This document shows, in pieces, positions 6,621-14,777 of a stretch of DNA of 33,320 nt. The translations under genes were made by a program, and so were the position numbers. This DNA comes from Oscillospiraceae bacterium (GTDB taxonomy: Bacteria > Bacillota > Clostridia > Oscillospirales > Oscillospiraceae), in contig JAGBEA010000035.1 in NCBI GenBank assembly GCA_017937195.1, positions 1-33,320 on the forward strand, given 5' to 3'. The notes beneath the pieces were generated by a model. That model saw only the letters and a program-made list of their open reading frames with translations. It did no database searches and had not been told where the DNA came from. Each line of letters opens with the position of its first letter. The stretch's first letter is position 1.

Positions 6621-7673
6621 ATGAGTAATACGATCCAACAACGCTCCAATACCGTCGACACCGTCAAGTGTCTGCTGATCCTCAGCATCTATGTGTTTCA
6701 CTTCGGGGAGGCCGCCGGAAACTGGTATCTGTTTTTCAGCTGCTTCCATGTCCCGTCCTTCTTTATGGTTTCCGGCTTTTGGGCGATGAAGCATCTGCAG
6801 CGCTCCGTGTGGGATTTTTTGAAGCAGGCATTTTTTAATTGTCTGCTTTTGTGGCTGTGTTGGGTGTGTATCTACCCCGTCTATTATGCCTTGACGCAGG
6901 GCTACGGGCTGGAAACCACATGGGGTCTGTTTGTCCAGTATTTTTGCGGCAAGCGCAGCGGTATCGGTGGAATGTGGTTTGTTCCCGCCTTTTTCCTTGT
7001 AACACTGTGCTACTTTTTGACAGCGAAGCTGCTGTCCCGCCTCCCCCGTCTCTCGGAAACTGGGCAGGCACTGCTGCACTTTGTTCTGGCACTGACAGTC
7101 TATCTGGTTTACCGAAACAATGTGGATTCCTCCCTGCGCCTTCTTTTCTCGCTGGATCAGGTGCCGGTCCATTGGATGTTCTACGCCCTTGGCCGCGTTC
7201 TGTTTTGTGGATATGAATGGCTGCGCCGGCAAAAAAGAGAACTGCAGCGTGGGATTTTTGTCGCCTCGGCAGTCCTCAGTTTCGGGTATATGCTGGTCAT
7301 TTTCTACGATCGCGGTCCGGAATTGTGGGGCGCGCTGGGTCGCGCGATACCGGTTTTCCCCCTGCTGGCAGACGCTGTCTTGCCGCTGTGCGGCTTGTTC
7401 TGGTTGGCAAAGGTGATCAGCTGCCGCTTTTTAGGCCAAATTGGCCGCAACACTTTGGGGCTTTGTCTGTGTGAGATCCTTGTCAAGTATCCTTTCACAT
7501 GGCTGATGGAGCATTTCGGTCTGCCATTGGATCAAGTCTGGATGGTGTTTTTGATCGCGGTGGCGGCGATCCTGCTGGGACACTTTATCGTCCTGCCGCC
7601 GTTCTTGTGGGTAATCCGGCAGCTGCAGGCGCGGCTCTCTCCTTCCGCTGCCGCTGCAGCGCATAAGAGATAA
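6621..7673 (+). CDS. Acyltransferase family 3 membrane protein (OafA-like)
   Basis: The 350-residue protein starts MSNTIQQRSNTVDTVKCLLI. It has about ten hydrophobic helices and the family-3 motifs near the N-terminus: IYVFHFGE with the conserved His, and FHVPSFFMVSGFW. Members transfer acetyl or other acyl groups to sugars on exported polysaccharides, wall glycans or lipids. The acceptor cannot be told from the sequence. I chose the ATG at 6621 because AAAGGCGG precedes it. The gene is more T-rich than its neighbours, stands alone, and is bracketed by two identical terminators, which suggests it may have been inserted as a unit. Confidence 0.88.
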   Translation: MSNTIQQRSNTVDTVKCLLILSIYVFHFGEAAGNWYLFFSCFHVPSFFMVSGFWAMKHLQRSVWDFLKQAFFNCLLLWLCWVCIYPVYYALTQGYGLETTWGLFVQYFCGKRSGIGGMWFVPAFFLVTLCYFLTAKLLSRLPRLSETGQALLHFVLALTVYLVYRNNVDSSLRLLFSLDQVPVHWMFYALGRVLFCGYEWLRRQKRELQRGIFVASAVLSFGYMLVIFYDRGPELWGALGRAIPVFPLLADAVLPLCGLFWLAKVISCRFLGQIGRNTLGLCLCEILVKYPFTWLMEHFGLPLDQVWMVFLIAVAAILLGHFIVLPPFLWVIRQLQARLSPSAAAAAHKR

Positions 7674-7709
7674 CCTCCGTTATTGAATAGCCGACTTTTG
7701 AAAAGCTTT

Positions 7710-7739
7710 GAGGGCAGCCAACCGGCTGCCCTCTTTTTT
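7710..7739 (+). terminator. Terminator of the acyltransferase gene (second identical copy)
   Basis: This is base-for-base the same GAGGGCAGCC-AACC-GGCTGCCCTC hairpin and six-T run as at 6531-6560. Confidence 0.95.
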
Positions 7740-7744
7740 GCGGC

Positions 7745-7780
7745 AAAAAACAGCAGCGGAAATCTCCGCTGCTGTTTTTT
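7745..7780. terminator. Bidirectional terminator, mainly for the penicillin-binding protein gene
   Basis: A CAGCAGCGGA-AATC-TCCGCTGCTG hairpin is flanked by six A on the left and six T on the right, so it works on both strands. It lies 19 bases past the stop of the minus-strand gene. Confidence 0.93.
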
Positions 7781-7799
7781 CATATTTAGTGGTTATGAA

Positions 7800-10631
7800 T
7801 TAGCCAAACCGGAATCCGCCCCAAGGGAAGAAACCTCCGCCGCCGGTTCCTCCACCGGAACCGCTACCGCTGCCGGAGCCGGAGCCACTGCCGGAGTCGC
7901 CGGAGCCGGAACCGGAACCGCCATCACCGCTGCCGCTGCCGGAGCCGGAGCCGCCATCGCCGGTGCCCGTGCCATCGCCGTCACCGGGATTGTCGGGATC
8001 ATCGGGATCGTCGGGATCGTCGGGATTGTCAGGGTTGCTGGGATTATTGGGGTTATTGGGATCCCACGGGAACAAGGGATTATCAGGATTGTTGGGGTCG
8101 GTGGGCTTCACCAGATGGACGGGGCACTTTTCGACCTTGCTGACCACCTTCAGCAGGTAGTCATGGTCGGCAGCCTTGACCACATTGTCATCGGTCACCG
8201 TGCCGCCCTCGCTGGCTACCAGCGGACGGTCATAGTCCAGCAGAGCGATCTGCTTGACATCCTTCTTGTCGCACAGATCGGTTGCCAGACACTTGCCCTT
8301 TTCGCAGTAGTCCACCATCTTGTGCATGGTGCAGGGCGTGGTGGGTGCGAACTGTGCCGCCACAGACACGCTGCGGGTACGGTCACCGCGGGGATCCTTG
8401 GTGCAGGCCTCGGATGCCAGCATACCGCTGTCAGAGCAGACGGAAACGGTGATCATACCGCCGCAGGAATTGAAGTCCTTGTACTCCAGCGGCTCGTGGA
8501 TGCGCTCCATCACCTCACGCCACAGATTGGCGGAGGGGTTGTCCCACGCATCGATCTCCTCGTTGGACTTATAGCCGCACCAGACGGCTGCGCTGTAGTA
8601 GGGAGTAAAGCCTGCGAAGTAACGGTCGCGGGCTGCATCGGTGGTACCGGTCTTACCGGCAGTTGCCATGCCGTAGAAGTCCGCCTCCGTACCGGTACCG
8701 CCGGACACAACACGGCGCAGCAGCTCACGGATCTGGTAAGCGGTGGTCTCCTTCATGGCAACATGGGACTGGGACTCATTCTCGATCAGCAGCTCGCCGC
8801 TGTTGTCCAGCACGCGCAGGAAGGTGCGGGGCTTGGTGTAGATACCGTCGTTGACGAAGGCTGCATAGGCAGCTGCCATCTCCTCGGTGGTCACGCCCTC
8901 TTCCAGACCGCCCAGCGCCATATTACCCACCTGCTCGCTATCGGTATAGGTCAGGGTGGTAAAGCCCAGATTCTCGGTCATAAAGTTGTAGGATGCCGCA
9001 ACGCCGTACAGCTGGTTGACCTTGACAGCCGCGCAGTTGGAGGACACGCGCAGTGCTTCCTGCACGGAGATCATACCGTCATAGCGGCGGTAGGAGTTGC
9101 GGGGATAGGCGCCGTAGCCATACAGATCGATGGGATAGTCATCGATGCTGGAGCCGGCGTGGATGGTGCCGTTATCCAGGGCAGGCGCATAGGTGGAAAC
9201 CGGCTTGATGGCAGAGCCGCACTGGCGCACCTCCGTGGCCCAGTTCCAGCTGCGGTCATACTCCTTGGCGCCGGTACCGCCCACCATGGCCACCACATCG
9301 CCGTTAAACGGATCGATGACGGTGATGGCAGCCTGCAGAGGCTCGCCGTAGGAGTCGGTATACTCCACATAATCGGTATTCTCAAACACATCCTCGGCGA
9401 TCTCCTGATAGACGGGATTCTGCGCCGTGTAAATCTTCAGGCCCTTGCCATAGACCATGGCAACTGCCTTTTCATAAGCGGTACGAACATAGCCGTCGGG
9501 GTCTGCGGGGTCATCCTTCAGACCGTACAGATCGATCAGCGCGTAAGCCACATCCTCGATCACCGCGTCGGTGTAGTAGGAGTTGTTGGCAGTGCTGACC
9601 ACTTCCGGCTTCTCGTCCTCGTCGCTGTCGGTAGTAGGCGGTGTCACATGATTGCCCATGCAGGTCCAGCCGTCGGTAAAGACGATCTCCTCTGCCACAG
9701 CGGCGTCGTAGGTCGCCTTATCGATCATCTCCTGATCCAGCATATTCTTCAGCACCCGCAGCTGGCGCTCACGGTTCTCCTCGCGGCACCAGTCGGCGCG
9801 CAGAGGATCGTACTGGGAGGGGTTGTTGGTGATGCTGATGAGGCTGGCGCACTCTGCCAGGGTCAGCTCGGTCACATCCTTGCCGAAATACTTCTCGGAT
9901 GCCGTCTGCACGCCGTAGCACTGGTTACCCAAAAAGATCGTGTTGAGGTAGATGGTCAGGATCTCATCCTTAGTGTAGCCCTCATCCTCCAGCGCCAGTG
10001 CGCGGTAGATCTCGGTGATCTTGCGGCGAACGGTGTTCTCATTGTCACCGGTAATGTTCTTGATCAGCTGCTGGGTGATGGTAGAGCCGCCCTGCACGCC
10101 GCCGCCGGTGACGGTGCTGGTAATGGCACGGATCGTGCCCTTCCAGTCCACACCCTTATGGGTCTCAAAGCGCTTATCCTCGATGGCGATAGTGGCCTTC
10201 TTCAGATATTCGGGGATCTCCTCACTGTCCACCCAGATGCGGTTCTCGTTGGCAAACAGTGTCTGGTACATGACCCACTCACCGGAGGCAGGATCCTTAT
10301 AATACAGCTCCGTGGAGACCTCCTGCGTATACTCAGACAGATCCAGCTCCACATGGCCCTTCATAGTGGTGTTGATATAGTGCATGAAAAGGCCCACAAA
10401 AATGGCCATCGTCAGCACACCCACCAGACACACCGTACCCAGCGCCGCCCAGATCTTGCGTCCGCGGGAACGCTTCTGTGCCGCACTCACGGGCTGCTTA
10501 GGCTCCTTGGATTTGATCTTGTCGGCAGCCTGACTTGCGCCCTTCTGCGCCTTCTTTGCTATTTGATTGGCGCTCTGCTTCGCTTTGCCGGCCAGCTCGC
10601 TCAGCTTTTTCTTGGGGTTTTGCATATCCAC
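7800..10631 (-). CDS. Class A penicillin-binding protein (PBP1A-type transglycosylase/transpeptidase)
   Basis: The 943-residue protein builds peptidoglycan outside the membrane. A basic cytoplasmic tail (1-58) precedes one TM helix (about 60-82). The glycosyltransferase domain (about 120-300) has IEDKRFETHKG with catalytic Glu151, GGSTITQQLIKN, RRKITEIYRALALE and YLNTIFLGNQCYG. The transpeptidase domain has SAIK (nucleophile Ser473), SSN (530-532) and KTG (660-662). From about 844 to the end is a 100-residue low-complexity tail: Asp/Asn/Pro repeats, then Gly/Ser repeats, ending FFPWGGFRFG. I chose the GTG at 10631 because it is 9 bases from GGAAGG; an ATG two codons later is too far. Confidence 0.95.
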   Translation of the reverse strand: MDMQNPKKKLSELAGKAKQSANQIAKKAQKGASQAADKIKSKEPKQPVSAAQKRSRGRKIWAALGTVCLVGVLTMAIFVGLFMHYINTTMKGHVELDLSEYTQEVSTELYYKDPASGEWVMYQTLFANENRIWVDSEEIPEYLKKATIAIEDKRFETHKGVDWKGTIRAITSTVTGGGVQGGSTITQQLIKNITGDNENTVRRKITEIYRALALEDEGYTKDEILTIYLNTIFLGNQCYGVQTASEKYFGKDVTELTLAECASLISITNNPSQYDPLRADWCREENRERQLRVLKNMLDQEMIDKATYDAAVAEEIVFTDGWTCMGNHVTPPTTDSDEDEKPEVVSTANNSYYTDAVIEDVAYALIDLYGLKDDPADPDGYVRTAYEKAVAMVYGKGLKIYTAQNPVYQEIAEDVFENTDYVEYTDSYGEPLQAAITVIDPFNGDVVAMVGGTGAKEYDRSWNWATEVRQCGSAIKPVSTYAPALDNGTIHAGSSIDDYPIDLYGYGAYPRNSYRRYDGMISVQEALRVSSNCAAVKVNQLYGVAASYNFMTENLGFTTLTYTDSEQVGNMALGGLEEGVTTEEMAAAYAAFVNDGIYTKPRTFLRVLDNSGELLIENESQSHVAMKETTAYQIRELLRRVVSGGTGTEADFYGMATAGKTGTTDAARDRYFAGFTPYYSAAVWCGYKSNEEIDAWDNPSANLWREVMERIHEPLEYKDFNSCGGMITVSVCSDSGMLASEACTKDPRGDRTRSVSVAAQFAPTTPCTMHKMVDYCEKGKCLATDLCDKKDVKQIALLDYDRPLVASEGGTVTDDNVVKAADHDYLLKVVSKVEKCPVHLVKPTDPNNPDNPLFPWDPNNPNNPSNPDNPDDPDDPDDPDNPGDGDGTGTGDGGSGSGSGSGDGGSGSGSGDSGSGSGSGSGSGSGGGTGGGGFFPWGGFRFG

Positions 10632-10705
10632 GACAGGGCACCTTCCTTTCTTTTTTATTCAGCGGCGGATAAAAAACTCCCCCCGCAGTTTACATACCAA
10701 TCCAG

Positions 10706-10734
10706 TATAAAAATCATTTTACCACATTTGTCAA
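10706..10734 (-). promoter_or_regulatory. Promoter of the penicillin-binding protein gene
   Basis: A perfect TTGACA (10729-10734) and TTTATA (10706-10711) lie 17 bases apart on the minus strand. The long leader (about 70 bases) shows nothing I recognise. Confidence 0.65.
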
Positions 10735-10852
10735 GCTGTAAAAATGTGACTTTTTCCAAATTTTCTTCCATTTCGCGCTCATTTCTCCCGTTTTTTGGCA
10801 CAATCTCCGCCATTTCAGGTGCATTTTCACAAAAAACGCCACTTCCCTCCCC

Positions 10853-10881
10853 TTGCTTTTTTGATGAAAATCCGCTATATT
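10853..10881 (+). promoter_or_regulatory. Promoter of the DUF1292 gene
   Basis: TTGCTT (10853-10858) and TATATT (10876-10881) with a 17-base spacer lie 36 bases upstream of the start. Confidence 0.7.
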
Positions 10882-10917
10882 GCTGTGTAAGAACAGTTTT
10901 ATCAGGAGGTTTTTCTT

Positions 10918-11211
10918 ATGAGCAACGAATACGGCCCCAATTTCATCACCCTCACCGATGATGACGGCAACGATATCGAGCTGGAATATGTAGACGCACT
11001 GGAGCTGGACGGCAAGACCTATATGGCCTTCTTCCCCGTGATGGAGGAAGAGGACGACGATCCCGACGCCGAGGATTTCGGTATGGTGATCCTCAAGTCC
11101 GTGGTAGAAAACGGCGAGGAGCTGCTCTCCACGCTGGACAGTGACGAAGAGCTGGAAAAAGTCTACAATCTGTTTATGGAGCAGCTGATGGAAGAGGAAG
11201 AAAATTCCTGA
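10918..11211 (+). CDS. DUF1292 family small acidic protein (YrzB-like)
   Basis: The 97-residue acidic protein has NFITLTDDDGNDIELEYVDA followed by LDGKTYMAFFPV, the two-part core of DUF1292. The C-terminal third is rich in Glu and Asp. Relatives are found in most Firmicutes, often near ruvX, and their function is not known. A perfect AGGAGG lies upstream. There is no terminator between it and the structured RNA that follows, which has its own promoter. Confidence 0.85.
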   Translation: MSNEYGPNFITLTDDDGNDIELEYVDALELDGKTYMAFFPVMEEEDDDPDAEDFGMVILKSVVENGEELLSTLDSDEELEKVYNLFMEQLMEEEENS

Positions 11212-11251
11212 CCGCCGGCGACAAATACCCCTTTTCATTTCCCCCCGCTTC

Positions 11252-11260
11252 TGTTATAAT
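11252..11260 (+). promoter_or_regulatory. Extended -10 promoter of the structured RNA
   Basis: TGTTATAAT is an extended -10 element with a perfect TATAAT. The -35 region is poor. The start would fall near 11266, at the foot of a 7-bp hairpin (TGTCACC-CGAT-GGTGACA). Confidence 0.7.
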
Positions 11261-11265
11261 AGCGC

Positions 11266-11527
11266 TGTCACCCGATGGTGACATCCTGCGCGGTGCGTGA
11301 TGAGCCTTTTTTATCCTGACATATGTTATAGGGGATGTCGGATCAGTATGTGGTTTGCAGGCCTCCCGACTGCTGTCTGCGGTTGGATGTTGGAAGCAGT
11401 AAAGCAAGCTGGAGACAACCCACCTGCTAAATTGGTGCAGGTTATAACTTGGCTCCCACCGCCTCGCGGGATCGAAAGCCAGTCGGCTTTTCGCTCCGGT
11501 CCGGGAAATCCCCGGACCGGTTTTTTT
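11266..11527 (+). ncRNA. ssrS: Structured non-coding RNA, probably 6S RNA
   Basis: No gene is visible here, but there is a promoter, a long rod-like fold and a terminator. ATCCTGCG-CGGTG (11283-11295) pairs with CACCG-CCT-CGCGGGAT (ending at 11472), and GAGCC pairs with GGCTC further in. Inside is a large asymmetric bubble, a CCTGACAT/ATGTCGG hairpin, an ACCTGC/GCAGGT hairpin on the 3' side, and an apical ACTGCT/AGCAGT stem. A closed rod with a central bubble and about 190-nt core fits 6S RNA, which binds sigma-A RNA polymerase. In Bacillus subtilis bsrA (6S) lies beside the tcdA homologue yrvM, and tcdA is 1.8 kb downstream here. A different Clostridia RNA class is possible. Confidence 0.55.
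11496..11527 (+). terminator. Terminator of the structured RNA
   Basis: A perfect 10-bp stem, CCGGTCCGGG with CCCGGACCGG, is followed by seven T. A second hairpin (CGAAAGCC-AGTC-GGCTTTTCG) lies just before it. Confidence 0.93.
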
Positions 11528-11591
11528 GCGGACAAGCCCCGCTTTCAGCTTCACTTCAGTTTTTCCAAATATAATAAATCGATATTTCCCC

Positions 11592-11620
11592 TTGCGGAAC
11601 AAGAGAAACTCTTGTATAAT
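11592..11620 (+). promoter_or_regulatory. Promoter of the foldase gene
   Basis: TTGCGG (11592-11597) and a perfect TATAAT (11615-11620) with a 17-base spacer, the -10 also preceded by TTG. This shows that the RNA upstream is an independent transcript. Confidence 0.85.
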
Positions 11621-11681
11621 AGCTTGGTAACTTTATTAAAAAGGGTAGTAATACCTGATTTTTGAGAGGATTGACAACAAT

Positions 11682-13265
11682 ATGAGTGCATCAAGAGAAA
11701 AGAAGATCCGTCAGGAACTGGCTCAGGCCGGTATTCCCGACATCAAGGACATCCGCGCCAAAGAAGAGCGCGAGAAGCAGCGCAAGGCCAATCTGCTGTA
11801 CGGCGGTATCGCCATTGCCTTCGTCGTCGTTGCCGCAGCTTTGATTCTGTGGAACTCCGGCGTATTCCAGCGCAATGCCACTGCCATCTCCATTGAGGGC
11901 GAGAAGTACTCCGTTTCCGAAGTGAGCTACTATTATTACAACGCCTTCAACACCGTGGCCAACTCCAACGCCGCTTCCTACCTGAGTCTGGACACCTCCA
12001 AGCCCGCCAACCAGCAGACGATGGACAGCACCGACTATATGTTTATGGGTCTGACCGCTGAAGAGAATGAGGAGTATCCCACCTGGCATCAGTACTTTAT
12101 GGATGTTGCCAAGGACAATATGATTCAGGTCACTATGCTGTGCAAGGCCGCCAAGGAGAACAATATCTCCTGGAACGATGAGATGCAGGACGAGTTTGAC
12201 GCCACTATGGAGTCCCTCAAGGGCTATGCCAAGGAGACCGGCACCTCCGTCTCCTCCTATCTGAAGATGGTCTTCGGCGGCGATATCACTCTGTCCACCT
12301 TCAAGGATATCCTGAAGGACAACGTGATCGCTTCCCACTACTCCGCTTCCTATGCCGAAAAGCTGAGCTACAGCGATGACGCTATCGAGAAGTACTACAA
12401 TGAGCACAAGGATCAGTTCGACGTTGTGGATCACGAGTACATCTACTTCAAGGCCACCGCTGACGCCACCACGGACGCCGAGGGCAACACCGTTGCCGCT
12501 ACCGATGACGAGAACGCTGCTGCTGAGGCCAAGGCCAAGGCTGCTGCCGAGGACGCGCTGGAGCGCTATGAGAACGGTGAATCTCTGGAGGAGATCGCCA
12601 AGGATTACGATATCGGCACCTATTCCGCACAGCCCACCGGCTCCTACTACGGCGACACCATCAGCACCTGGCTGTTCGATGCTGACCGCGAGGCCGGCGA
12701 CAAGACCATCCTGAACAACAGCACCTACTACTATGTCGTGGGCTTCAACTCCCGCGGCCGTCAGGAGTATAACACCGTCAATGCCCGCCACATTCTGGTG
12801 ATGCTGGACACCACGGGTCTTGACAGCACGGCTGATGACTATGCTACCAAGCTGCAGGCCGTGAAGGACGCTGCCAAGACTGAGGCCGACAAGATCCTGC
12901 AGGAGTACAAGGATGGCGAGCAGACTGCCGAGGCCTTCGGCGCACTGGCCAACAAGTACAGCGATGACGGCGGCTCCAACACCAACGGCGGTCTGTACAC
13001 CCAGATCACCAAGGGCTATATGGTTCCCGAGTTCAACGACTGGATCTTCGATGAGTCCCGTCAGCTGGGCGACACCGACATCATCTTCGTGGAGAGCAGC
13101 AACTACTCCGGCTACCACGTGATGTACTTCGACGGTGTGGATCTGCCCTACTGGAAGGCGCAGGTGGAAAACACCCTGCGCAACGAGGAGTTCACCGCCT
13201 GGGGCGAGGCTCTGGTCAAGGATGTCACCGCTGAAGAGCACAACGGCATCAAGCACGTAGGCTAA
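11682..13265 (+). CDS. Membrane-anchored parvulin-type peptidyl-prolyl isomerase (PrsA/SurA-like foldase)
   Basis: The 527-residue protein has a charged cytoplasmic N-terminus (1-37), one TM helix (about 39-57) and a long extracellular part. A SurA/PrsA-like chaperone region (about 65-360) includes an Ala/Glu-rich insert near 258-290. It is followed by a parvulin domain (about 368-483) with NARHILVM, FGALANKYSDDGGSNTNGG and GYMVPEFNDWIFD. Such proteins help fold secreted proteins outside the membrane. Unlike PrsA it has no lipobox and uses a TM anchor. The start follows GAGAGGAT. A terminator follows, so it is monocistronic, with possible readthrough to tcdA. Confidence 0.9.
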   Translation: MSASREKKIRQELAQAGIPDIKDIRAKEEREKQRKANLLYGGIAIAFVVVAAALILWNSGVFQRNATAISIEGEKYSVSEVSYYYYNAFNTVANSNAASYLSLDTSKPANQQTMDSTDYMFMGLTAEENEEYPTWHQYFMDVAKDNMIQVTMLCKAAKENNISWNDEMQDEFDATMESLKGYAKETGTSVSSYLKMVFGGDITLSTFKDILKDNVIASHYSASYAEKLSYSDDAIEKYYNEHKDQFDVVDHEYIYFKATADATTDAEGNTVAATDDENAAAEAKAKAAAEDALERYENGESLEEIAKDYDIGTYSAQPTGSYYGDTISTWLFDADREAGDKTILNNSTYYYVVGFNSRGRQEYNTVNARHILVMLDTTGLDSTADDYATKLQAVKDAAKTEADKILQEYKDGEQTAEAFGALANKYSDDGGSNTNGGLYTQITKGYMVPEFNDWIFDESRQLGDTDIIFVESSNYSGYHVMYFDGVDLPYWKAQVENTLRNEEFTAWGEALVKDVTAEEHNGIKHVG

Positions 13266-13290
13266 TCCAGCCTGAACAAATGACGCAACG

Positions 13291-13321
13291 AAAGGGCTGG
13301 CGCCATGCGCCGGCCCTTTTT
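13291..13321 (+). terminator. Terminator of the foldase gene
   Basis: An AAAGGGCTGGCG...CGCCGGCCCTTT stem with a 5-base loop is followed by TTTTG. Confidence 0.88.
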
Positions 13322-13344
13322 GTTCCCATGAGAGGACGAATCCT

Positions 13345-14070
13345 ATGAACGAACGCTTTCTGCGCACGGAAATGATGCTGGGCGAGGCCGCTATGGACAA
13401 GCTGCAGCGCTGCCATGTGGCGGTCTTCGGGCTTGGCGGTGTGGGCAGCTACGCTGTGGAGGCGCTGGCGCGCTCCGGCATCGGTGAGCTGACGCTGATC
13501 GATCAGGACACCGTGAGCGTATCCAACATCAACCGCCAGCTGCTGGCGCTGCAATCCACCGTGGGGCTGCCCAAGGCGGAGGCTGCCGCCGAGCGCTGCC
13601 GCGACATCAACCCCGAAATCGCCGTACACCCTATCTGCGCCACCTACAGCGCGCAAAACCGCGATGCGTTCTTTATGACGCGCTATGACTACATCGTGGA
13701 TGCCATCGACCTTGTTTCGTGCAAGTTGGACCTCATTGAGCAGGCGCAGCAGCGCGGCATCCCCATTCTCTCGGCGCTGGGCACCGGCAACAAGCTGGAC
13801 CCCTCGCTGCTGCAGATCACCGATATCTCCAAGACCTCCGGCTGCCCGCTGGCGCGTGTGATGCGCAAGGAGCTGCGTGAGCGGGGCATCCGCCATCTGA
13901 AGGTGGTGTTCAGCCCCGAGCAGCCCGCACCCACCCAACAGCTGGAGTCCCCTCCTCCCGGACGCCGCAGTGTCCCCGCCAGCGTGGCGTGGGTTCCCTC
14001 CTGCGCTGGGCTGATGATGGCAGGTGCCGTCATCCAAGATCTCATCCACGAAAGGAGTCAGCAGCCATGA
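13345..14070 (+). CDS. tcdA: tRNA threonylcarbamoyladenosine dehydratase
   Basis: The 241-residue protein is an E1-like ThiF-fold enzyme. It has an ATP-binding VAVFGLGGVGSYAVEALARS (from residue 25), LTLIDQDTVSVSNINRQLLA, and a later DISKTSGCPLARVMRKELR. These are characteristic of TcdA (YgdL/CsdL), which cyclises t6A37 of tRNA to ct6A using ATP. The length is typical. GAGAGGA lies upstream of the ATG. It overlaps the next gene by 4 bases (ATGA), so the two are translationally coupled. Confidence 0.93.
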   Translation: MNERFLRTEMMLGEAAMDKLQRCHVAVFGLGGVGSYAVEALARSGIGELTLIDQDTVSVSNINRQLLALQSTVGLPKAEAAAERCRDINPEIAVHPICATYSAQNRDAFFMTRYDYIVDAIDLVSCKLDLIEQAQQRGIPILSALGTGNKLDPSLLQITDISKTSGCPLARVMRKELRERGIRHLKVVFSPEQPAPTQQLESPPPGRRSVPASVAWVPSCAGLMMAGAVIQDLIHERSQQP

Positions 14071-14744
14071 TTCTCACCGGCGCACTCGTTAACTTTGCCA
14101 CTGTTCTTGCCGGCACCTTTGTGGGTCTGTTCGCCGGCAAGCTGCTCAATGACCGCATCCGCGCCGCCACTATGTCGGCAGTAGCGCTGATTACCATCGG
14201 CATCGCCGTCCCCGGCCTGCTCAACAGCACCAAGCCCCTCGTCCCTATTCTCTCTCTGGTCATCGGCACGGTGATCGGTGAGGCACTGGATATTGACGGT
14301 CTCGTCAATCGGCTGGGCGACAAGCTGCAGGAGAAATTTAAGGGACACGGCAGGATCACCGAGGGCTTTGTCACCGCCACGCTGGTGTTTGCCGTAGGCG
14401 CTATGACCATTATGGGCTCGCTGGACAGCGGCTTGAAGAACGATCACACGGTACTGATCGCCAAGTCCGTCATCGACGGTATCAGCTCCATCATCTTCGC
14501 CTCCACTATGGGGATCGGCGTGGCCTTCGCCGCTGTCAGCGTGCTGGTGATTGAAGGCGGCATCACGCTGCTGGCAGCGCTGGTGGCACCGTTGCTGACC
14601 ACCGTGGTCATCAACGAGATCACCTTCGTTGGCTCGCTGCTGATCCTGGGCATCAGCTTCAATCTGCTGGGGCTGACCAAGCTGCGGCTCTTAAATATGA
14701 TCCCCGCTATGTTTTTACCCATTCTGTTTTGTCAATTTATGTAA
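14067..14744 (+). CDS. DUF554 family membrane protein
   Basis: The 225-residue hydrophobic protein starts MILTGALVNFATVLAGTFVG and has about six to seven TM segments. GSLDSGLKNDHTVLIAKSVIDG near residues 120-141 and the ATMGIGVAFAAVSVLVIEGG stretch are typical of DUF554 (YdfK/YqgA-like). The function of the family is unknown; a transport role has been suggested from topology. The start is set by AAAGGAG (14050-14056) and by the ATGA overlap with tcdA. Confidence 0.9.
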   Translation: MILTGALVNFATVLAGTFVGLFAGKLLNDRIRAATMSAVALITIGIAVPGLLNSTKPLVPILSLVIGTVIGEALDIDGLVNRLGDKLQEKFKGHGRITEGFVTATLVFAVGAMTIMGSLDSGLKNDHTVLIAKSVIDGISSIIFASTMGIGVAFAAVSVLVIEGGITLLAALVAPLLTTVVINEITFVGSLLILGISFNLLGLTKLRLLNMIPAMFLPILFCQFM

Positions 14745-14745
14745 C

Positions 14746-14777
14746 AAAAAAGAGCTGACTTACCGTCAGCTCTTTTT
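14746..14777. terminator. Bidirectional terminator between DUF554 and NUDIX genes
   Basis: An AGAGCTGAC-TTACC-GTCAGCTCT hairpin with A-run and T-run on its two sides separates convergent genes. It touches the stop codon of the NUDIX gene. Confidence 0.93.

Noticed and set aside
5409-7232. 607-codon minus-strand frame opposite serC and the acyltransferase
   Set aside because: It crosses two well-supported plus-strand genes and a strong terminator, with His/Gln-rich nonsense composition.
7820-8110. Tandem DNA repeats suggesting a CRISPR array or minisatellite
   Set aside because: The repeats are in frame and encode the Gly/Ser and Asn/Asp/Pro tail of the penicillin-binding protein; there are no equal spacers.
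7683-10961. A very long plus-strand open frame (over 1000 codons) opposite the penicillin-binding protein
   Set aside because: It mirrors the minus-strand gene, whose protein has all expected catalytic motifs. The long antisense frame follows from GC-rich codon bias.
11266-11527. A riboswitch controlling the foldase gene
   Set aside because: The RNA ends in a strong terminator and the foldase gene has its own TTGCGG-17-TATAAT promoter downstream, so it is an independent transcript.
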